A DNA stretch of 64,000 nt from Microlunatus phosphovorus NM-1. GTDB taxonomy: Bacteria > Actinomycetota > Actinomycetes > Propionibacteriales > Propionibacteriaceae. How positions within the stretch are numbered: the first letter of the stretch is position 1; each line of letters begins with the position of its first letter. Position numbers and translations under genes: made by a program. The notes below the pieces were generated by a model that ran no database searches, was not told where the DNA came from, and was given only the letters and a program-made list of their open reading frames with translations. The DNA lies in contig NC_015635.1 of the NCBI RefSeq assembly GCF_000270245.1, positions 4,464,001-4,528,000 on the forward strand. The letters are read 5' to 3'. Below are positions 1 to 7,293 of this stretch, piece by piece.

Positions 1-256
1 CACCGAACAGCACCCGGCTCGCGCCACTGCGCCGCAACAGGCCCACGGCCGCCCGGCCCACCGCCGGGGTCGGCAACAGCGGTCCCGGCAGGCGCTCGAT
101 CGGATACCCGGCGGCGGCATCCCAGGCCGCGGACCCGGGTGCGATGGAGGTCAGCACCGCGACCTCGTTGTCCAGGAACCCACAGGCCTGCGCCACGAAC
201 GACTCGATGCCACCGATGTGCGGCGGGAAGTCGTTCGTCACGACCAAGACGGTCAT
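1..256 (-). CDS. pimB: GT4 glycosyltransferase, PimB'-like (5' part only)
   Basis: This is the first 85 residues of a glycosyltransferase whose remainder lies beyond the left edge. The start MTVLVVTNDFPPHIGGIES is the nucleotide-sugar-binding N-terminal strand and glycine-rich loop of GT4 enzymes, followed by 'AVLTSIAPG' and 'LPGPLLPTP', which resemble mycobacterial PimB'. PimB' adds the second mannose to phosphatidylinositol mannosides at the cytoplasmic membrane. The ATG overlaps the stop of the upstream lipoprotein gene (ATGA), so the two are translationally coupled. The order NlpC/P60 - hypothetical - glycosyltransferase matches the M. tuberculosis Rv2190c-Rv2189c-Rv2188c order, which supports PimB' over other GT4 members. 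The exact acceptor cannot be judged from this fragment. Confidence 0.75.
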   Translation of the reverse strand, partial: MTVLVVTNDFPPHIGGIESFVAQACGFLDNEVAVLTSIAPGSAAWDAAAGYPIERLPGPLLPTPAVGRAAVGLLRRSGASRVLFG

Positions 257-1518
257 CGATCGGCCAGCTGTGCCAGGTCGGCCCGCCACCGCTTCCGCAA
301 CGCGGACTCAGTCGTGCCGATGGTCGCAGCCGCCTCGTCGACAGACTTCCCAGCAGCCACTGCCGCATAGAAGCGGCTCAGCGCATCAGCACCATCCGCC
401 GCAGCGATGGAGTGGGCGGCGGTCCAAGCCAGGTCATAGGCCAGGTCGAGATCCTTGGCATCGGGCGCGAAGTCCTCCGCCGACGGCCAGTGGGTCGGCG
501 CGCCGTGCTCGCGGACCGACCGCTCGACCGACCGCAGCGCCGGGAGACGTCCGGCGGGCCAGGCGTCGTAGGCGATCTGGTCGGCATAACCCTCCACCAG
601 CCAGGTCGGCGTCGGCGAGCCCGGTGACCGGACCGCCACATGGACCGCCTCGTGGGTCAACAGCACCTTCCGACCGAGCTCGGTCAGCCGACCGGCCGCC
701 TCCGGATTGACCACGACATGGATCGGTGCGCGCGTCGTATCCGGGCCCATCGGCCACGCCGCGGCAGCCACGGCCGCGTATGATCCCGGCGACACACCGA
801 CGGTGCGCTCGAACAGCGCCCGGCTCTGCGGCACCTCGACCACCAGTACGCTGCGCCGACCCCGACGGGCACTCCCGACGCGCTGAGCGACAGCCTGCTG
901 GGCACCCCACGACTCGGCAACCCAGCGGTCCGCCGCAGCCGAGGCGGTCAGCACCAGCACCGACCCGGATCGATGCAACCGAACCGGCTGCTGCAGCCAG
1001 AGCGGCGTCGGCGAACTGCCCGTCGGATCGTCCGCGTCGCCGGCCAGTCTCGTCGTCACCCCATCCGCGGCCGTCGGAGGCTCGGTGACGAACGTCAGCC
1101 AGACGCTCTCCTGGGCGACCCGCTTCTCCCCCGCGTACGCCCACGAGATGGTGACCTCTTGAACCCAGGCGTCAGTGCCGATGCGCTGTTGCCTGGCGTC
1201 GGACAGCTCACCCTGCGCCGACTGCACGGTCCAGGTCAGCGTCGACCAATCCAGACGTGCCAGGTTGGTGGCCCAGATCGCCGCCCGACCGGCGAAACTG
1301 CCATCGCGGGGCGAAACCAGAGCGGCCGCCGTTGTCTGATCGCCACGGCGGGCGGCCGCAACGAAGTCGTCGATTGTCTGTTGAGCGGCCGCGGTGCGCT
1401 CGACGGAACTGGTCTCGCCCGGATCCGATCCGTTGGTTTGGGCTGGCGTCGGGGAGGGCGAGCAACCGGAGAGGACGCCGACGAGCAGCAGAAGAAGGAC
1501 GACCAGCGCAATGCCCAG
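253..1518 (-). CDS. secreted lipoprotein with basic-metalloprotease-like HExxH-type region
   Basis: About 420 residues. A hydrophobic stretch (VVLLLLLVGV) followed by LSGC is a clear lipobox, so the mature protein should be anchored to the outer face of the membrane. A Ser/Thr/Pro-rich linker follows. Near residue 290 'LLTHEAVHVAVRS' carries an HEAVH (HExxH) zinc motif, and 'WLVEGYADQIAYDAW' about 22 residues later supplies the usual downstream Glu, so a gluzincin-like peptidase fold is likely. It lies between the NlpC/P60 hydrolase and the PimB'-like gene, where M. tuberculosis has Rv2189c. The start is unresolved: the reading frame is open far upstream but has no ATG, GTG or TTG before the lipobox. 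The first ordinary start, GTG at 1227, would remove the signal peptide. I placed the start at an in-frame CTG at 1518. Confidence 0.7.
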   Translation of the reverse strand: MGIALVVLLLLLVGVLSGCSPSPTPAQTNGSDPGETSSVERTAAAQQTIDDFVAAARRGDQTTAAALVSPRDGSFAGRAAIWATNLARLDWSTLTWTVQSAQGELSDARQQRIGTDAWVQEVTISWAYAGEKRVAQESVWLTFVTEPPTAADGVTTRLAGDADDPTGSSPTPLWLQQPVRLHRSGSVLVLTASAAADRWVAESWGAQQAVAQRVGSARRGRRSVLVVEVPQSRALFERTVGVSPGSYAAVAAAAWPMGPDTTRAPIHVVVNPEAAGRLTELGRKVLLTHEAVHVAVRSPGSPTPTWLVEGYADQIAYDAWPAGRLPALRSVERSVREHGAPTHWPSAEDFAPDAKDLDLAYDLAWTAAHSIAAADGADALSRFYAAVAAGKSVDEAAATIGTTESALRKRWRADLAQLADR

Positions 1519-1580
1519 CCGGCATGAGCTACCGGATGATCCAAGCCACGCCTGGTGGCTGGTTCGAGCGAGGGTGACGA

Positions 1581-2654
1581 TCAGCCCGGGCGACGAGCGC
1601 CGGCAAACGGCATCGAGTCGAGCGCGGCGTACTCCACCGACTTGCCCGGCCGCGGGGCGTGGATGATCTGGCCGTTGCCCGCATACAAGCCGACATGGCT
1701 GATGCCGCTGTAGTAGAAGACGAGATCACCTGGCTGCAGCTCGGACTTCGAGACCGAACGACCCGCACCGATCTGGGACTGCGAGGTACGCGGCAGCGAG
1801 ACGCCAGCCTTGGCCCATGCCGCCGACGTGAGGCCGGAGCAGTCGTACGCATCGGGACCGGCGGAGGCGTACCGATAGGGCTTGCCGAGCTGCGACTTGG
1901 CGAAGGCCAGCGCGGTCGCTCCCTTGCTGGAGCCGGCGGGAACAGTGGTCGACGAGACGGGGGACCCGCCCTCGGCGGTGGCCTGCGCAGCCGCCTGAGC
2001 TTGGCTCTCCTCGGCCGCGATCCGCTGGCGCTCCTCCTCGGTCAGCCGGTCGAGAACCGTCTTGGACTCGGCGATCTTGCTGTCCGAGGACTTCCGGAGC
2101 TTGCTGAGCTCGGCTTGTTCCTTGGTCAGCTGAGCGGTCTCAGTCTCGGTGGACCGCTCCAACTCGGCGAGCTTGGCCTGCTCGGACTGATAGTCCTGGA
2201 GCGCGGAGTTCTGGTTCTCGCTGACCTTCTCGAGCGTCGAGACCTGGCTGAGGAAGTCTTCGGTGTCGTCGCTGAGCAGCAGCTTGGCCGCCGTGTCGAG
2301 GTGCCGGTTCTGGTACTGAGCCAGCGCGGCCTGACCTGCCTGGACCCGCAGGCGCTCGACCTTCTTGGTCTGCGCCGCGAGGTCGGCCTTCTTCTGCTTC
2401 AGCTGAGCCTTGCTCTGCGCCAGGCTCTCCTTGACTCCCACGTACTCCTGGTCGATCGCCGCTGCTTCGGTCTCCAGCTCGGCGACCTGCACCTTGGCCT
2501 CCTCGACCGTCAGCGGAGGGTCCGCGGAGGCCAGCTGCGGAGCAGCCATGAGGGCACCGGCGAGGGCAAGAGCAGACAGACCGAGGGTCCCGTTTCGCGC
2601 AAGCCTGCGCAGGCGGTCCCCGAGTCGGACGGCCTCAGTACAGCGTGAGGTCAC
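1581..2654 (-). CDS. NlpC/P60 peptidoglycan endopeptidase, RipC-like
   Basis: 357 residues. Residues about 15-45 form a Sec signal peptide (Arg-rich start, Ala/Leu core, ASA cleavage region). Residues about 45-220 are a long coiled coil rich in Glu, Gln, Ala and Lys. The C-terminal ~115 residues are an NlpC/P60 domain with the catalytic Cys in YDCSGL (about residue 271), His in SHVGLY and His in IIHAP. The family cleaves D-Glu-mDAP (or equivalent) bonds in stem peptides. In actinobacteria a coiled-coil plus NlpC/P60 layout is typical of FtsEX-activated hydrolases such as RipC. FtsEX dependence here is inference. The start is GTG at 2654, preceded by two palindromes (see 2696-2731). Confidence 0.9.
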   Translation of the reverse strand: MTSRCTEAVRLGDRLRRLARNGTLGLSALALAGALMAAPQLASADPPLTVEEAKVQVAELETEAAAIDQEYVGVKESLAQSKAQLKQKKADLAAQTKKVERLRVQAGQAALAQYQNRHLDTAAKLLLSDDTEDFLSQVSTLEKVSENQNSALQDYQSEQAKLAELERSTETETAQLTKEQAELSKLRKSSDSKIAESKTVLDRLTEEERQRIAAEESQAQAAAQATAEGGSPVSSTTVPAGSSKGATALAFAKSQLGKPYRYASAGPDAYDCSGLTSAAWAKAGVSLPRTSQSQIGAGRSVSKSELQPGDLVFYYSGISHVGLYAGNGQIIHAPRPGKSVEYAALDSMPFAGARRPG

Positions 2655-2695
2655 CGAATCAGGTTAGGTCACGGAATGGTCACTGCCAAATTGTT

Positions 2696-2710
2696 CTGCG
2701 AAATTCGCAG
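2696..2710. promoter_or_regulatory. palindrome upstream of the NlpC/P60 gene
   Basis: CTGCGAAATTCGCAG is a perfect 7-1-7 dyad in an unusually AT-rich stretch, 42-56 bp upstream of the GTG start of the NlpC/P60 gene. It could be an operator or a hairpin in the 5' untranslated RNA. No regulator is assigned. Confidence 0.5.
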
Positions 2711-2714
2711 CTTC

Positions 2715-2731
2715 TCACAACCAATTTGTGA
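2715..2731. promoter_or_regulatory. second palindrome upstream of the NlpC/P60 gene
   Basis: TCACAA-N5-TTGTGA is a perfect 6-bp dyad only four bases from the first palindrome. It is the everted form of a CRP half-site pair, not a standard TGTGA-N6-TCACA site, so CRP is not claimed. Confidence 0.5.
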
Positions 2732-2753
2732 TGTAAGCCACTGCGTTGGCGTG

Positions 2754-2990
2754 TCAGCCGGACTCGCTCCAATCCAGCGGGCTCTGCACCGACCGTACCC
2801 GTCTGGCCCGGGGCAGCAACCGAAGCGGCGGCACCAGACCGGCCCGCGCCAGCTCGGCCAAGGCCTGCTGTTCGTCCGCGTCCAGATCGACGCCGTGCCG
2901 GGGTGAGCCAAGCAGCACTGTCACAACGCAGTCCGCGCATGCGGGACCTCGCGCCACGCAGTCGTCGCAGTCCACATGCACCGTATCCAT
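2754..2990 (-). CDS. small conserved actinobacterial protein with two CxxC pairs
   Basis: 78 residues beginning MDTVHVDCDDCVARGPACAD. The N-terminal CDDC and CADC pairs look like a metal- or disulfide-binding knuckle. The remainder (DEQQALAELARAGLVPPLRLL) matches, from memory, a short family found next to RipC-like hydrolases in many actinobacteria. A GGAGG ribosome site at 2996-3000 sits well before the ATG at 2990, which supports translation. It is 99 bp upstream of the NlpC/P60 gene on the same strand and may share its transcript. No function is known to me. Confidence 0.75.
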   Translation of the reverse strand: MDTVHVDCDDCVARGPACADCVVTVLLGSPRHGVDLDADEQQALAELARAGLVPPLRLLPRARRVRSVQSPLDWSESG

Positions 2991-3099
2991 TCCAACCTCC
3001 GCTCGTCCTGCCCGGCCCCGTCGGAACCGGCACGATCACTGTGAAGCAGGGGTCTGACAGTGCTGTCTCGCTCGCCCGTTCGGATCGGCACGGGACTCT

Positions 3100-3190
3100 G
3101 TCACGTCCTGCGCCCGCGGGCCACATACGACCGCGGGTCCCGCACGAACCGCGTACGTCTTTGGCCCCTGGGCCACACACGCACAGGAGA
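3100..3190. repeat. 52-bp-period GGGCCAC repeat, two units
   Basis: GGGCCAC occurs at 3118 and at 3170, exactly 52 bp apart, each followed by an ACRYACGAC-like stretch, with GCGTACGT between them. The same period and core recur at 30950-31510, 45090-45260 and 54820-55110. The repeat lies in the spacer between the divergent small Cys protein and the DnaQ-UvrC-like gene. Confidence 0.7.
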
Positions 3191-3191
3191 A

Positions 3192-3215
3192 GCAGCAGCG
3201 AGTTCTCGCTGCTGC
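3192..3215. promoter_or_regulatory. perfect 11-bp inverted repeat
   Basis: GCAGCAGCGAG-TT-CTCGCTGCTGC is a perfect dyad with almost no loop, about 70 bp upstream of the nuclease start. It could be a cruciform, a transcript hairpin or an end structure of the adjoining repeats. There is no T-run, so a classical terminator is not clear. Confidence 0.45.
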
Positions 3216-3266
3216 GTGTGGAATGCGTAGCCGAACGAGCGAGCGACGACCAACACTGTCAGAGGC
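3216..3266 (+). repeat. remnant of the 3' end of the ~132-bp hairpin repeat
   Basis: GTAGCCGAACGAGCGAGCGACGACCAACACTG matches the 3' end of the hairpin repeat family (compare 54030-54062 and, inverted, 46087-46110). The hairpin core itself is absent here, so only the terminal ~45 bp remain. Confidence 0.5.
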
Positions 3267-3285
3267 GGTGGCTAGGTTTCCGGGC

Positions 3286-5052
3286 ATGACATCGACGCGC
3301 GGCCGCGAGAGCCTGCAGGACTCCTTTGAGGACCTCGGCACGCATCTGTCGGAGGTGACGTTCTGTGTCGTCGACCTGGAGACCACCGGTGGGGCGGAGA
3401 GTGATGCGATCACCGAGATCGGCGCGGTCAAGGTGCGCGGTGGCGAGGTGCAGGGACGGTTCCAGACGCTGGTCAACCCGAAGGGGAGCATCCCGCCACT
3501 GATCGCGGTGCTGACCGGGATCACCAACTCCATGGTCGCCGACGCCCCGCCGCTGCGGCAGGTGCTGCCGGCCTTCCTCGCCTTCGCCGAGAACACCGTG
3601 CTGGTGGCGCACAACGCACCCTTCGACACCGGCTTCCTGCGACGCGCCTGCGAGTCGCTCGGCTATCCGTACCCGAAATGGCCGGTGCTGGACACCGCCA
3701 GTCTGGCGCGGGCGATCCTGCTGCGCGACGAAGTGCCCAACTGCCGGCTCGCGACGCTGGCCCGGCATTTCCGGTCCGTCACCGCTCCCAACCACCGCGC
3801 GCTGACCGATGCCGAGGCCACCGTCGATGTGTTGCACGGTCTGATCGAGCGCGTCGGCAACCTCGGCGTGCACACGATCGAGGACCTTCGCGAGTTCACC
3901 CGGCGGGTCTCTCCGCAACGCCGGGCGAAGCGCACCTGGGCGCATGCCCTGCCAGAAGTGCCCGGCGTCTACCTGTTCGTCGCCGAGCACGACGACAGTC
4001 GTGAGGTGCTGTACGTCGGCACGTCACGCAACCTCCGCAAGCGGGTCCGGACCTACTTCACCGCCGCCGAGAAGCGTCCGCGGATGGAGGAGATGCTGCG
4101 GGTCGCCACCGGCGTCGAGGCGGTGCCCTGCGCCACCCCGCTGCACGCCGAGGTGGTCGAGCTCCGGCTGATCGCCAGTCATGCGCCGCGCTACAACCGG
4201 CGGTCCAAATTCCCCGAGCGCACCCAGTGGATCAAGATCACCACCGAGGCCTATCCCCGGTTGAGCATCGTGCGCGAGGTACGCGACGACGGGGCGACCT
4301 ACTTCGGTCCCTTTCGCCGACGCCAAGCCGCGGAGGAGGTGGTGCTGGCGATCTACGACGGTTTCCCGATCCGCCAGTGCACCCAGCGGCTCAGCCCACG
4401 CCATCCGTCCCCCGCCTGCGCGCTGGCCGAGATGAGCCGGTGCCTCGCCCCCTGCACGGGCGCGATCTCTCTCGACGGCTACGCCGACCTGGTCGAGCAG
4501 GTGCGCACCACGCTGGCCAGTGATGTCCGCCCTGCGGTCCGCGGGCTGCGTAGCCGGTTGCAGCGCCTCACCAGTGAGCAGCGCTACGAGGAGGCTGCCA
4601 CGGTGCGCAGTCGATTGGATGCCTTGCTGCGTACCGGGATCCGCTTCCATCGGGTTCGCAGTCTCGCCGCATGCCCGGAGATCGTCGCCGCGCGACGCAA
4701 CGGGGACGACTGGGAGATCCACGTCATCAGATTCGGCCGACTGGCCGCCGCCGGGCGCGCTCGACCCAACGACGTGCCTCAAGCTGTCGCCCGGGCGGTT
4801 CGCGCCACCGCCGAGACCGTGCTGGCGCCGGTCGGTCCGCTGCCGGCGGCCGGTATCGAGGAGACCGAACGGATCGCAGCCTGGCTGGAGCAGCCCGGCT
4901 CTCGGCTGATGGAACTGGAGGGCGACTGGAGCTGGCCGCTGCACACCACCCTGGACCATGCCGGACTGGTCGATGAGCTGACTCGTGATCGCGTTGCTGG
5001 TCGCACTTCGTGCTCGGTGGGCGGAGGATCCAGCCGAACCGACGATCACTAG
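3286..5052 (+). CDS. DEDDh exonuclease fused to UvrC/Cho-like GIY-YIG nuclease
   Basis: 588 residues combining two nucleases. Residues about 20-190 form a DnaQ-type 3'-5' exonuclease with all acidic/His positions visible: CVVDLETTGG, HNAPFDTGFL and HRALTDAEATVD. Residues about 215-300 form a GIY-YIG domain (GVYLF ... LYVGTSRNLRKRV) with a catalytic Glu region VVELRLI and the trailing PRYNRR seen in UvrC. A UVR-type coiled coil (LTSEQRYEEAATVRSRLDAL) lies near residue 440. The protein is therefore like Cho/UvrC with a proofreading-type exonuclease attached, the layout of M. tuberculosis Rv2191. A role in nucleotide excision repair is plausible but inferred. The ATG at 3286 was chosen over an upstream in-frame start at 3223 that lies in repeat sequence. 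Confidence 0.85.
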   Translation: MTSTRGRESLQDSFEDLGTHLSEVTFCVVDLETTGGAESDAITEIGAVKVRGGEVQGRFQTLVNPKGSIPPLIAVLTGITNSMVADAPPLRQVLPAFLAFAENTVLVAHNAPFDTGFLRRACESLGYPYPKWPVLDTASLARAILLRDEVPNCRLATLARHFRSVTAPNHRALTDAEATVDVLHGLIERVGNLGVHTIEDLREFTRRVSPQRRAKRTWAHALPEVPGVYLFVAEHDDSREVLYVGTSRNLRKRVRTYFTAAEKRPRMEEMLRVATGVEAVPCATPLHAEVVELRLIASHAPRYNRRSKFPERTQWIKITTEAYPRLSIVREVRDDGATYFGPFRRRQAAEEVVLAIYDGFPIRQCTQRLSPRHPSPACALAEMSRCLAPCTGAISLDGYADLVEQVRTTLASDVRPAVRGLRSRLQRLTSEQRYEEAATVRSRLDALLRTGIRFHRVRSLAACPEIVAARRNGDDWEIHVIRFGRLAAAGRARPNDVPQAVARAVRATAETVLAPVGPLPAAGIEETERIAAWLEQPGSRLMELEGDWSWPLHTTLDHAGLVDELTRDRVAGRTSCSVGGGSSRTDDH

Positions 5053-5061
5053 GATGGCGTC

Positions 5062-5337
5062 ATGGTGACAGCGATCGTCTTCGTCAAGGCCGATGTGGCC
5101 CGGATCCCCGAGATCGCCGAGGAGATCGCGGCGCTGCCGGGCGTGAGCGAGGTCTACTCGGTCACCGGCACGATCGACTTGATCGTCCTGGTCCGGGTGT
5201 CGAGCCACGAGCAGGTCGCGGAGGTGGTCGCCGATCGGCTGAACAAGGTCGTCGGTGTCCAGGCCACCGAGACCCACATCGCCTTCCGGGCGTATTCGAG
5301 CCACGACCTCGAAGCGGCCTTCTCACTCGGTGGCTAG
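5062..5337 (+). CDS. stand-alone Lrp/AsnC ligand-binding (RAM) domain protein
   Basis: 91 residues starting MVTAIVFVKADVARIPEIAE. The whole protein is one alpha/beta RAM (AsnC_trans_reg) domain: IPGV-like 'LPGVSEVYSVTGTIDLIVLVRV' is the diagnostic strand-turn-strand. There is no DNA-binding helix-turn-helix, so it cannot bind DNA alone. Such single-domain proteins form dimeric or octameric small-ligand binders, usually for amino acids. It starts 9 bp after the nuclease stop. The ligand is unknown. Confidence 0.85.
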   Translation: MVTAIVFVKADVARIPEIAEEIAALPGVSEVYSVTGTIDLIVLVRVSSHEQVAEVVADRLNKVVGVQATETHIAFRAYSSHDLEAAFSLGG

Positions 5338-5356
5338 CGCCGCGGCCAGTCTGCCC

Positions 5357-5518
5357 ATGGTGAGCATCCGGCATTGGGTACGCGGCCAGCCCAAGGCTCT
5401 ACTGGTCGTCCTCGCTGTCCTGACCCTGGCGTTTGTCGGCTCGGCGATCATGCTGATGGTGGTCGCCGCGCCCCCGTCGTACGAGCCCGTGCCGGTGCCC
5501 TCGGTCGGTCGCACCTGA
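5357..5518 (+). CDS. small single-pass membrane protein
   Basis: 53 residues, MVSIRHWVRGQPKALLVVLA..., with one strong transmembrane helix (about residues 14-36) after a basic N-terminus, and a short Pro-rich outside tail. A GTG at 5330 in the same frame would add nine residues and overlap the upstream stop, so the start is uncertain. It follows the RAM-domain gene closely. I recognise no family; its codon pattern and topology look real, but its size makes this a moderate call. Confidence 0.45.
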   Translation: MVSIRHWVRGQPKALLVVLAVLTLAFVGSAIMLMVVAAPPSYEPVPVPSVGRT

Positions 5519-5595
5519 GAGTGCGACTCGGCACTCGTCAAGGCACCAGCCAGCAGCGCTACTCCGCCACCCGCGGACTTCCATCCACAGCGGCG

Positions 5596-6435
5596 TCAGA
5601 ACGCGAGCTTGGCCACCACCAGGCCCAGGCAGACTGCCACCAGCGCGAGCATGCCGACCAGTTGGATGGTGAGCCGGTTCTGCCGCGGCGCGTACGCCAG
5701 GATCGCGCCGGACAGGCCGCCGACGATGATCCCGCCGATCATGGTGACCCAGCCGAAGCTGGCGAAGCCCACCAGGACCGAATAGAGCACTAGCAGGACC
5801 AGCAGCCCGATGTCGGGCCGGATGTCCTCGCCGCTCTTGGCCTTGCCGATCATGTTGGCGGCCAGCAGGCCGATGATCGCCGAGGTTGCACCGATCGACC
5901 AGGCAGTGAGGGGTGCCACCAGGAAAAACAGCGTCGCACCGCCAAAGCCGGACGCCAGATAGAGCACCGCGAACCGCCAACTACCCAGCTCTGCTTCCAG
6001 TGCACGACCAGCCAGCCACAGGACCAGCAGATTCATCAGCACGCCGAACAGCTGACCCGAGGTCAGCGACGAGGTCACCAGCCGCCAGAGCTGTCCGGTC
6101 TGTACGTACCCGTTGCTCATCGCCAGCAGCCCGGTGACCAGCCCGCGAGTCACCAGGTCGAGCACCCACACCGCAGCCAGCGTGCCCATGATCACCTTGG
6201 TGGCCGGTGATCCACCGCGACGAAGCGCTGCCCCGAATCCGGACTTCGGCTGCCGGACGCTGGCCCGGCCGAGCCCGACGCACTTCGGGCACTGGAACCC
6301 GACCGACGCCTCGGTCATGCACTCCCCACAGATCGGTCGCCGACAACGCCGGCAGGTGATCCCGGTCAGCCGATCGGGGTGGCGGTAGCAGCCGGTGAAG
6401 TCGGGTGCGGTGTAGCTCGGCCCGGGCTCGGTCAC
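5596..6435 (-). CDS. rhomboid-family membrane protein, probable pseudoprotease, with N-terminal zinc finger
   Basis: 279 residues. The N-terminus (about 15-55) carries a B-box-like zinc finger: CYRHP, CRRC, CGEC and CPKC. Then come at least six transmembrane helices with rhomboid features: a WRLVTSSLTSGQLFGVLMN segment (usual WRLxTxxF.H..xxHxxxN), and 'GGATLFFLV'. The active-site loop that should read GASG reads SIGATSAIIG, so the nucleophile Ser is replaced by Thr. The catalytic His helix that should read xHLGG reads TMIGG. Both catalytic residues appear lost. In actinobacteria a gene of this layout commonly sits next to the cyclophilin gene, as here (1 bp apart). A non-proteolytic membrane role is inferred. 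Confidence 0.85.
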   Translation of the reverse strand: MTEPGPSYTAPDFTGCYRHPDRLTGITCRRCRRPICGECMTEASVGFQCPKCVGLGRASVRQPKSGFGAALRRGGSPATKVIMGTLAAVWVLDLVTRGLVTGLLAMSNGYVQTGQLWRLVTSSLTSGQLFGVLMNLLVLWLAGRALEAELGSWRFAVLYLASGFGGATLFFLVAPLTAWSIGATSAIIGLLAANMIGKAKSGEDIRPDIGLLVLLVLYSVLVGFASFGWVTMIGGIIVGGLSGAILAYAPRQNRLTIQLVGMLALVAVCLGLVVAKLAF

Positions 6436-6436
6436 G

Positions 6437-6952
6437 TCACTCGCTGATGTCCACTGACTCGATCACGACGGGCTCGGCGGGACGGTCCAGCCGACCGGTA
6501 CGCACCCGGGCAATCTGGTCGACGACGTCGCGGCTGGCCTGGTCGGCGACCTCGCCGAAGATGGTGTGGCGCCGGTTGAGGTGGGGCGTCGGGCCGACGG
6601 TGATGAAGAACTGCGAGCCGTTGGTGCCCGGACCGGCATTGGCCATGGCCAGCAGATAAGGCTTGTTGAACACGAGCTCGGGGTGGATCTCGTCGGCGAA
6701 TGCGTAGCCGGGGCCACCAGTGCCGGTGCCCAGCGGACAGCCGCCCTGGATCATGAAGCCGTCGATGACCCGGTGAAAGGTCAGCCCGTCGTAGAACTTT
6801 CCCGTGGTCGGCGCGCCGGTCACCGGATCGCGGTATTCCTTGGTGCCCGAGGCCAGGCCAACGAAGTTCGCCACCGTCTTGGGAGCATGGTCGGGAAGCA
6901 GGTTCACGGTGATGTCACCGTGGTTGGTGTGCAGTGTCGCCGTCGTGGGCAC
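6437..6952 (-). CDS. ppiA: cyclophilin-type peptidyl-prolyl cis-trans isomerase
   Basis: 171 residues covering a complete cyclophilin domain without signal peptide, so cytoplasmic. Signature stretches are DHAPKTVANFVGLASG, FHRVIDGFMIQGG (catalytic Arg in FHRV), GTNGSQFFITV and HTIFGEV. It catalyses proline isomerisation in folding proteins. The start is GTG at 6952. It lies upstream of the rhomboid-like gene on the same strand with 1 bp between them, so the two are probably co-transcribed. Confidence 0.93.
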   Translation of the reverse strand: MPTTATLHTNHGDITVNLLPDHAPKTVANFVGLASGTKEYRDPVTGAPTTGKFYDGLTFHRVIDGFMIQGGCPLGTGTGGPGYAFADEIHPELVFNKPYLLAMANAGPGTNGSQFFITVGPTPHLNRRHTIFGEVADQASRDVVDQIARVRTGRLDRPAEPVVIESVDISE

Positions 6953-7293
6953 CGGGGTCGTACCTTTCCGTCAAGGCTCCGTCGGTCACGGAGATCGCAG
7001 ACATCCTGTCATGAGTGCCCAACCCGCCGGGGGCACACGAGCCCTTCTGCACTGGTACGAGATCCGGTGACAGCCTGACGTTCTCCGACACATGTGGCTT
7101 TCGCCGCCCGGAAGGCAATGCCGAGCGTCGGGACAACATCATGCGAACCCGCGACAGGGCTGCCGGCGCGGACTGACATGTGGGCGCGGGGCCACCGTCG
7201 AGCCGACTGTTCGAGCCGAGCGGTAGGTTGGGCCAATCCGACAGCCCAGGATCGGACCGGGCGGACTGCAGCACCCGACGATGGAGGAATGCA
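6953..7293. other. 341-bp divergent spacer without a gene
   Basis: This stretch separates the cyclophilin gene and the Ala-rich membrane protein, which diverge. Short open frames on both strands are inconsistent with each other and lack ribosome sites. I see no repeat-family copy and no clear palindrome; it should hold both promoters. Confidence 0.5.

Noticed and set aside
1659-2648. 329-codon plus-strand frame over the NlpC/P60 gene
   Set aside because: An antisense shadow made of Leu/Arg/Gly-rich codons complementary to the coiled coil; the minus-strand protein has a signal peptide and catalytic motifs.
2715-2731. CRP/cAMP site before the NlpC/P60 gene
   Set aside because: The half-sites are in the everted order (TCACAA...TTGTGA), not TGTGA-N6-TCACA.
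4024-5304. 426-codon minus-strand frame over the DnaQ-UvrC-like gene
   Set aside because: Shadow frame with no domain; the plus-strand protein has complete nuclease motifs.
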